DNA of 64,000 nucleotides. Source: Ecdyonurus torrentis. Its lineage: Eukaryota; Arthropoda; Insecta; Ephemeroptera; Heptageniidae. The position numbers were made by a program, and so were the translations under genes. This document shows positions 58,421 through 64,000 of this stretch, in pieces (the first letter of the stretch is position 1; every line of letters starts with the position of its first letter). Under the pieces are notes generated by a model. The model did no database searches and was not told the DNA's origin. It saw only the letters and a list, made by a program, of their open reading frames with translations. The stretch spans positions 23,025,791 to 23,089,790 of the forward strand of contig OX439127.1 in the NCBI GenBank assembly GCA_949318235.1, written 5' to 3'.

Positions 58421-59615
58421 TACAGGGTGTTTTTTTAAAAGCGCGCATTTTAAAACGCAAAATAAAATATGAAGAAATAAAATAAAATAAACTTTTTATA
58501 TACCATTTTGTAGCCAAGGGTTAGACATTTTTAAAACTGTTCTTAGAAATAAAATTGAGTGACCGGTTTTCTTTCACCGAGCGTCAACGTAAAAATTTGC
58601 AATTTTTTTTTCCAGACGTCATTTTTTCTGCAAAAATGATCAGAAACAATAAATGATTGCTTTATTGACAATTAATCGAGTCTTTTGGCATAAATAAGAT
58701 ACCTATAGCACTATAAACATGTTCTGTGATGAAAATGAAAGGATATGGTCACATTGGTATCAGGGTTAAGGTGAAAACATTTGCGTTAAACATTGCTAAA
58801 TTTTCCAACATTTTTTCTAATTCGAGAATTTTTCTTAATGTTTAACGAAAATTTTAATTTCTCCATAATGACTTTGCACTCACAGTTTTCTTTCGAATTT
58901 CTAAGTAATGTTTGGTATAATTATTAAAAAAAATCAATAAGAAGGCTTCAATAAATCCAAGATGCAAAGGATTAATAAATTCAGCAAAAACCAAATGAAA
59001 TGTGTGGATTTGCATATGGGCCAACTTTTAAAGAAAGATTATGCAAATTAAAAATTTCTATTCTTTAAAATGAAATATCTAAGGTTTTAATTATCAACCC
59101 AAACAGTTTGTAAGAATTGACAGAAAATTAAAGTTACAAACAATGTTATGAAATTTAAAATTCATACAAAATTGGTAAAAAAAAAAAAAAAAAAAAAAAA
59201 ATTGGTTAGGAGAATTTTTTAAATCAAATTTAGCAATGTTTAACGCAAAAGTTTTCAATTTAACACTGATACCAATGTGGCTATATATCCTTTCATTTTA
59301 ATCACAGAACATGTTTAGAGTGCTATAGAGGTATCTTATTTATGCCAACAGACTCCATTAATTGTCAATAAAGGATAGTTAAAAACGCAAATTTCTGGTC
59401 ATTTTTGCAGAAAAAAAGACGTCTGGAAAAAAATTGCACATTTTTACGTTGACGCTCGGTGCAAGAAAACCGGTCACTAAATTTTATTTCTAAAAACAGT
59501 TTTAAAAATGTCTAACCCTTAGCTACAAAATGATACATAAAAACTTTATTTTATTTTATTTCTTCATATTTTATTTTGCGTTTTAAAATGCGCGCTTTTA
59601 AAAAAACACCCTGTA
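58421..59615. mobile_element. 1.2-kb long fold-back transposon-like element with TTATA target duplication
   Basis: Ends TACAGGGTGTTTTTTTAAAA and complement; arms of about 500 bp pair through GAGCGTCAACGTAAAAA and TAGACATTTTTAAAACTG. Direct TTATA repeats flank it (58416-58420, 59616-59620). An extra ACAGGGTGTTTAT copy of the terminus lies just outside the left end. No long ORF. Confidence 0.82.
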
Positions 59616-59650
59616 TTATAAGTATGACTGTTGCATTTTATTTAACAAAG

Positions 59651-60216
59651 TATATCAATGAGTTCATATAGTAATGTTCAGTCAGAGATTTTCTTTTTTC
59701 GAATTTCAAATAGCAATATCGTTGCATTGCATGCGTTCTAAAAAAAATTAAATTTATTATTGCCGCAACATTCATTAAATGGACAATCCGTATACTGTGT
59801 TTCAGATTTTTTGTGTTTAAAGTGTTGTCATTAATTATTAATTAGTAAAAAATGGAACTTTTTTTTCTTTTTTAATTCAAGACCATTGACTTTCAACCCG
59901 ATTTTCATGTAAAACCACTTGTGATAAAAAATTCACATTTGATACATGGTCAAAGTTGGGAGATCTTGTTGATTGATGTCATGTAGATGATTTTTCTTGA
60001 AAACCACCCCCTTGCCAATAAAGGGCAAAAAATCTAAATCAGGATCTGCTTGTGCTAGAAAGCCAAAACTTAGTATGCAAATGTTAAATATTATTAATGA
60101 CTTCTTCCACTTGTAAAAAATTGAATTTGATTTATTTTACACCCTTTAGCAATTTTTTCCCTGCTGGGAGAGATGAATGCTCTGTTGTTTTTAGGCAATC
60201 CGCAGTACACAAACTC

Positions 60217-60247
<31 letters not shown>

Positions 60248-60737
60248 GCTCCTCAATTAATTGTAACTAGTTAGAAATTTTTACTGAAATTCATTAATAA
60301 AAGTAATTAACATACACACGTGAAATTTCAGCTCTTTAGCACAAGCAGATCCTGATTTAGATTTTTTGCCCTTTATTGGCAAGGGGGTGGTTTTCAAGAA
60401 AAATCATCTACATGACGACAATTAACAACATATCCCAACTTTGACCATCAAATGTGAATTTTTTATCACAAATGGTTTTATATGAAAATCGGATTGAAAG
60501 TCAATAGTCTTGAATTTTTTTTTATAAAAAAGGTTCCATTTTTTACTAATTAATTATTAACGACAACACTTAAACACAAAAATTCTGAAACACAGCATAC
60601 GGATTGTCCATTTAATGAATGTTGCGGCAATAATAAATTTAATTTTTTTTAGAACATGCAATGCAACTATATTGCTATTTGAACTTCGAAAAAAGAAAAT
60701 CTCTGATTGAACATTACTATATGAACTCATCGATATA
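59651..60737. mobile_element. 1.09-kb long palindrome
   Basis: Ends TATATCAATGAGTTCATATA and its complement; arms of about 400 bp include AATGGACAATCCGTAT and TTGCCAATAAAGGGCAAAAA. The centre is AT-rich with a poly-A run. It begins 35 bp after the preceding element. No long ORF. Confidence 0.82.
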
Positions 60738-60792
60738 TAGCTTATGTAATAAATAGTACAGCATTATATATTATGGAAAAATCGTCTGTGTG

Positions 60793-61126
60793 ATAATTAG
60801 TTAAACGATTTGATTGAAAAACACAGAGATAGATTAGGAAAAAATAGAACATAGTAATGAGCTTGATTAGACTGACAGTGATGCCGTGGTAGAGAAAATG
60901 ATTTCTAACTCAGGCCAAACAAATATTAATGCAACGATTATACTGATTGAGCAACAGGCTAGTACACATGCGCTTACTAAGTTAATGCTCTATGCTCTAT
61001 TTTTTGGTCAGAAATCATTTTCTCTACAACTGTTTGTCTAATTCTCATTCCTGTCTCCTCCCATTCCCCAATTTTTTGTATTCTATCTATATGTATTTTT
61101 TGTATCAAATCTTTTAATTATTAACA
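60793..61126. mobile_element. Fold-back element, family C copy 3
   Basis: Left arm has GTGATGCCGTGGTAGAGAAA and ATTTCTAACTCAGGCC; right arm has TCAGAAATCATTTTCTCTAC and CCATTCCCCAATTTTTTGTA. Outer ends TAGTTAAACGATTTGAT / ATCAAATCTTTTAATTA. It lies between two other fold-back elements. Confidence 0.6.
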
Positions 61127-61742
61127 GTCTTGGGTTCAATTACCGTATTTACAATATTAATACTACAATGATAGTGATATTTGGTTATTGATGAGTTATA
61201 GAGTGATAATTTAATATGTTACCAAAAATTGACGATATTATCCATCACATCGCAATCCGATAACTATGATGCTAACTATACTTTTTGCTCGAGAAAAAAA
61301 ATACTTACAAATAAGAAAAGTGCACAAAATATACAGAAAAAAAAATTTAATAAATGAGGTAATCATTGTAAAGTACAGTTCTGAAGCAAGATTTGAAATA
61401 CTTTATTTCAATAAAAACATTGCAATATATGATTTATAGTTATCAATCATTAACAATATATACTCGCCTCAAAAAGCTTGAGTTACCTGCCGTTTGACCT
61501 TTTACGGTATCGCCCAGCCGCCCCCCTTTGAAATGCACGCGAGAAATGGGCGATACATATACATTAGTGGTAAAATAATAAATCGGCTGAGGTTTTTTAA
61601 GTCGAGTATAGTATTGTTATCGCAAGCGATGGTTTAAAAATAACAAAAATAACAATATCTTTATAGTATGAGGCTAGATTATAATATCGTTATAGAAATT
61701 TTGAGTATCGAACCCAAGACTGAAATTATTGAGAAATAATAA
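61114..61742. mobile_element. About 630-bp inverted-repeat element
   Basis: Ends TTAATTATTAACAGTCTTGG / ACCCAAGACTGAAATTATTG. Inside, the terminus continues as GGGTTCAATTAC / GTATCGAACCC; the centre around 61500 is GC-rich (CGGTATCGCCCAGCCGCC). It shares its left border with family C copy 3. Confidence 0.6.
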
Positions 61743-61887
61743 AAGCCAGTACAAAAAAGAAAAAAAAAATCTTGGTGTTATATTTTTATGATGATAAAAC
61801 TTCAACTATGTAAAACACCATATATATGTGAGTATACTGTATTATGTTTATAATATATTTTGATCGTAAAGAAAATTGTAGACTAAA

Positions 61888-62016
61888 TTCATGGGGTGTA
61901 ATAATGAACACAGGGTACAACTCTGAACATACCTGAGCAAAAAGTGCTTTCAAAGTATGTGTATAAAAGTATTTGATAGGAAAAAATGTAAGAACACACT
62001 TGTGATGGTACACCCA
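61888..62016. repeat. Dispersed repeat E, copy 1
   Basis: Begins CATGGGGTGTAATAATGAAC, then GAACATACCTGAGC, CAAAGTATGTGTATAAA and GGAAAAAATGTAA. The same order of blocks recurs at 63843-63984. The right end (GATGGTACACCC) is degenerate. Confidence 0.65.
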
Positions 62017-62978
62017 AATTACTGTAGTGATATTATAATATTATGCAAGTACCTCTGGTATATCATTTTGAAATTAGCTAAATGTAATATATAATTATAA
62101 GATAGCTTTATTTACATAATAAATAATTAGAATGTTGCAAGAATGAGACATTTAAAATGTAAAAGCACATAAAAGTATGCAATATGCATTACAACAAAAA
62201 TAAAACCTGTTAACAGAGCTAAAAAATTCTCATACATGGAAAAAAAAGTTTTGGTACGAGAATGCCCCAAAAAAATATAGCTAATACTTAACATAATATT
62301 CATAACCTTTGTAATATAGATACAAAGAGCACCAGTAAATTTTATAAACTGTAACTTTGATAAGTAGCAAACAAATATCTTGAAAATTTTAATTTAGAGC
62401 ATGTAGTATAGTAAATTTCTCCAACATTATCAGTGCAGATTTCTGTTGTTACATGTATCACAAGCTATTGTTTTGTTATTTGCAGAGCTGAAGGTGCTTT
62501 CAACATCAAAAATATAAATACGCCATGAAAAAATATCTGAACACATCGTCCCTATAATTTAAAAAAATTCAGCGAGTAATGACTTTAACTCAACTGGAGA
62601 TACTATATTATAGTGCTTCCAATTTTTTGTACATCATATTTAAATGTTACTAACTTTAAGAATTGTTTTAAATTTTATATTATATTATACTATGTAATAT
62701 TAATAAAGGAAAAAGGCAACTTTGAAATAATTTACTAGATACTAATACATGCACACACACTCACACACATACAAAGGCAACCTATACACAAGAGGCCAAA
62801 TTAAAGCTCGATATCTCCCAATCCCTAATTTTTCAAAAATATTGAGGTGTTATTCCATCATTTTTATGTAAACACGGACAAAAATAAATAAGTAATAGTT
62901 ATGCTAGCTCATTTTCAGTACAATTTGTTAAATACATTTATCTTAAAGAAAAGGATACAAATACCAGTAAGGGCCTTG

Positions 62979-63250
62979 CTACAGTAGAGGAGAGGTCGAG
63001 GTCTCATGTGGGACAGAGTTTTAGTTATAATGTATATATAACTGAGAGCTTTTGACATATTTTAATGGCATTATCAATCAAAGAAGTGATTTACTTGAGC
63101 ACATCACTGAGCAGCATGGTGTGCTCAGTTATGTGGCCAAATAAATTTCTTCTTTGATAATGTCATTAAAATATGACAAAAGCTCTCTGTTATATACACA
63201 TTATTACTCAAACTCTGTGCCTCGTACGACCTCAACCTCTCCATAGTACT
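62979..63250. mobile_element. 270-bp palindromic element
   Basis: Left TACAGTAGAGGAGAGGTCGA ... TTTGACATATTTTAATGGC; right GTCATTAAAATATGACAAA ... GACCTCAACCTCTCCATAG. The arms meet at CACATCACTGAGCAGC near 63100. Confidence 0.72.
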
Positions 63251-63346
63251 TCTTTCGTACAGCCTCTACTAATATTCATGTCTTCTTGTTTCCCCCCTTA
63301 AATTGTAGCTACAATGTTTTTTTCCTTAAATTAATGACATGCAGCA

Positions 63347-63621
63347 AATTGATGCTGTTGCGGCTAAACCACACTTATATTTTTAGAGGTTTTGTTAGAA
63401 CTTTAACTTTAACACATCTACATTTATCGTGATAACCATAAAAACACACACTTACATTTAGCATGGGGTATAAAACACTCTTTTCCGCCTGATTTTCTAT
63501 GTAGAAGTGTATACCTTTAAATATATCTGGTTTAGTGTTTTGTGCCAAAAAATATTGATGCATGAAAGTAAACAAGCCAATAGAAGAAGTAAATATTGTT
63601 TAGTTGCAAGAGCATCGATTT
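63347..63621. mobile_element. Inverted-repeat element, family D copy 2
   Basis: Starts ATTGATGCTGTTGCGGCTAA and ACCACACTTATA; ends GTTGCAAGAGCATCGAT. The right arm is more decayed than the left. Same family as 57275-57566. Confidence 0.65.
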
Positions 63622-63842
63622 ATTACCTAATTTAGTCTTTCCGTGCACATACACAAAATAACCTCTTAATTTTGTGAAATGCTCAGTTGGGTCTTCAGCA
63701 AACTTCAATATAGGCATGGCAATGTTAAAGCTCTCGATTTTGCAAAATTCAATTTTGTGAAAGAGCTAAGTTTCTGGGTCCCTTGTGATTTCACAAAATC
63801 AAAAGTTTCACAAATCCACACACACTCACACACACACACACA

Positions 63843-63984
63843 TAGTCAAGGGGTGTAACACTGAACATGGGGTACAACTTGGAACATACCTGAGCGACAA
63901 GCTTTCAAAATATGTGTGTATAAAGGCATAGGAAAAAATGTAACAGTACTTGTGATTAGTTGTTCAATATTACACCCCATGACT
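63843..63984. mobile_element. Dispersed repeat E, copy 2, with inverted ends
   Basis: AGTCAAGGGGTGTAACACTG ... TATTACACCCCATGACT: short terminal inverted repeats of about 24 bp around 90 bp shared with 61888-62016. Confidence 0.65.
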
Positions 63985-64000
63985 GTAATACATATACAGA

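Larger units (their letters stand above)
56021..64000. other. Gene-free, fold-back-dominated stretch downstream of the coiled-coil gene
   Basis: Apart from the listed elements (56398 to 63984) nothing coding is seen. The minus frame 57300-57115 (ALTRGKNEVEKSGYVGVRL) is open across a poly-G tract, has no homology I recognise, and overlaps family D copy 1. Confidence 0.55.

Overview
This is animal nuclear DNA: AT-rich (roughly 30% G+C by eye), dense in microsatellites ((CT/GA)n, (TA)n, (CA)n, (TTTC)n, poly-A/T, poly-C/G), with genes split by GT-AG introns. One gene is firmly identified: an 11-exon STARD7-type lipid-transfer protein gene on the minus strand (coding span 54961 down to 38639). All its splice phases agree and it predicts 494 residues. 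The organism cannot be named from the sequence. The simple-repeat load suggests an invertebrate, possibly an arthropod or crustacean; this is a low-confidence inference.

Layout. Positions 1-31400 are mostly AT-rich, microsatellite-rich non-coding DNA with a few GC-richer islands (about 3.2, 6.1, 9.1, 21.0-21.9, 26.5 and 30.3 kb). The best of these, 21.4-21.9 kb, may be a 5' exon of a minus-strand gene ending in a strong GTAAGT donor. A few inverted-repeat elements lie here (11.5-12.3, 15.7, 19.6, 29.5 kb). From about 31.4 kb to the right end the DNA is packed with fold-back elements (non-autonomous transposon-like inverted repeats), at least 25, many in families with two or more copies. STARD7 lies inside this zone: every intron of 604 bp or more carries at least one, and the 3' flank or 3' UTR carries another.

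Just upstream of STARD7 a CCAAT-box-containing interval of under 400 bp separates it from a divergent plus-strand gene at 55326, which encodes a 106-residue coiled-coil protein and has a probable intron in its 3' UTR. The two genes probably share a bidirectional promoter.

Most unusual items: (1) two diverged fold-back elements whose arms are tandem 33-bp units and whose centre is shared and non-repetitive (38.2 and 43.1 kb); (2) a complete minimal hammerhead-ribozyme core inside a fold-back element with an about 18-bp target duplication (50.6 kb), plus a decayed second hammerhead (39.45 kb); (3) three palindromes of 1.1-1.4 kb (48.1, 58.4, 59.65 kb); (4) perfect TGACGTCA octamers recurring in unrelated fold-back elements; (5) a Cys-rich zinc-finger-like insert in STARD7 just before the START domain. 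No viral gene, CRISPR array, rRNA or intact tRNA was recognised.
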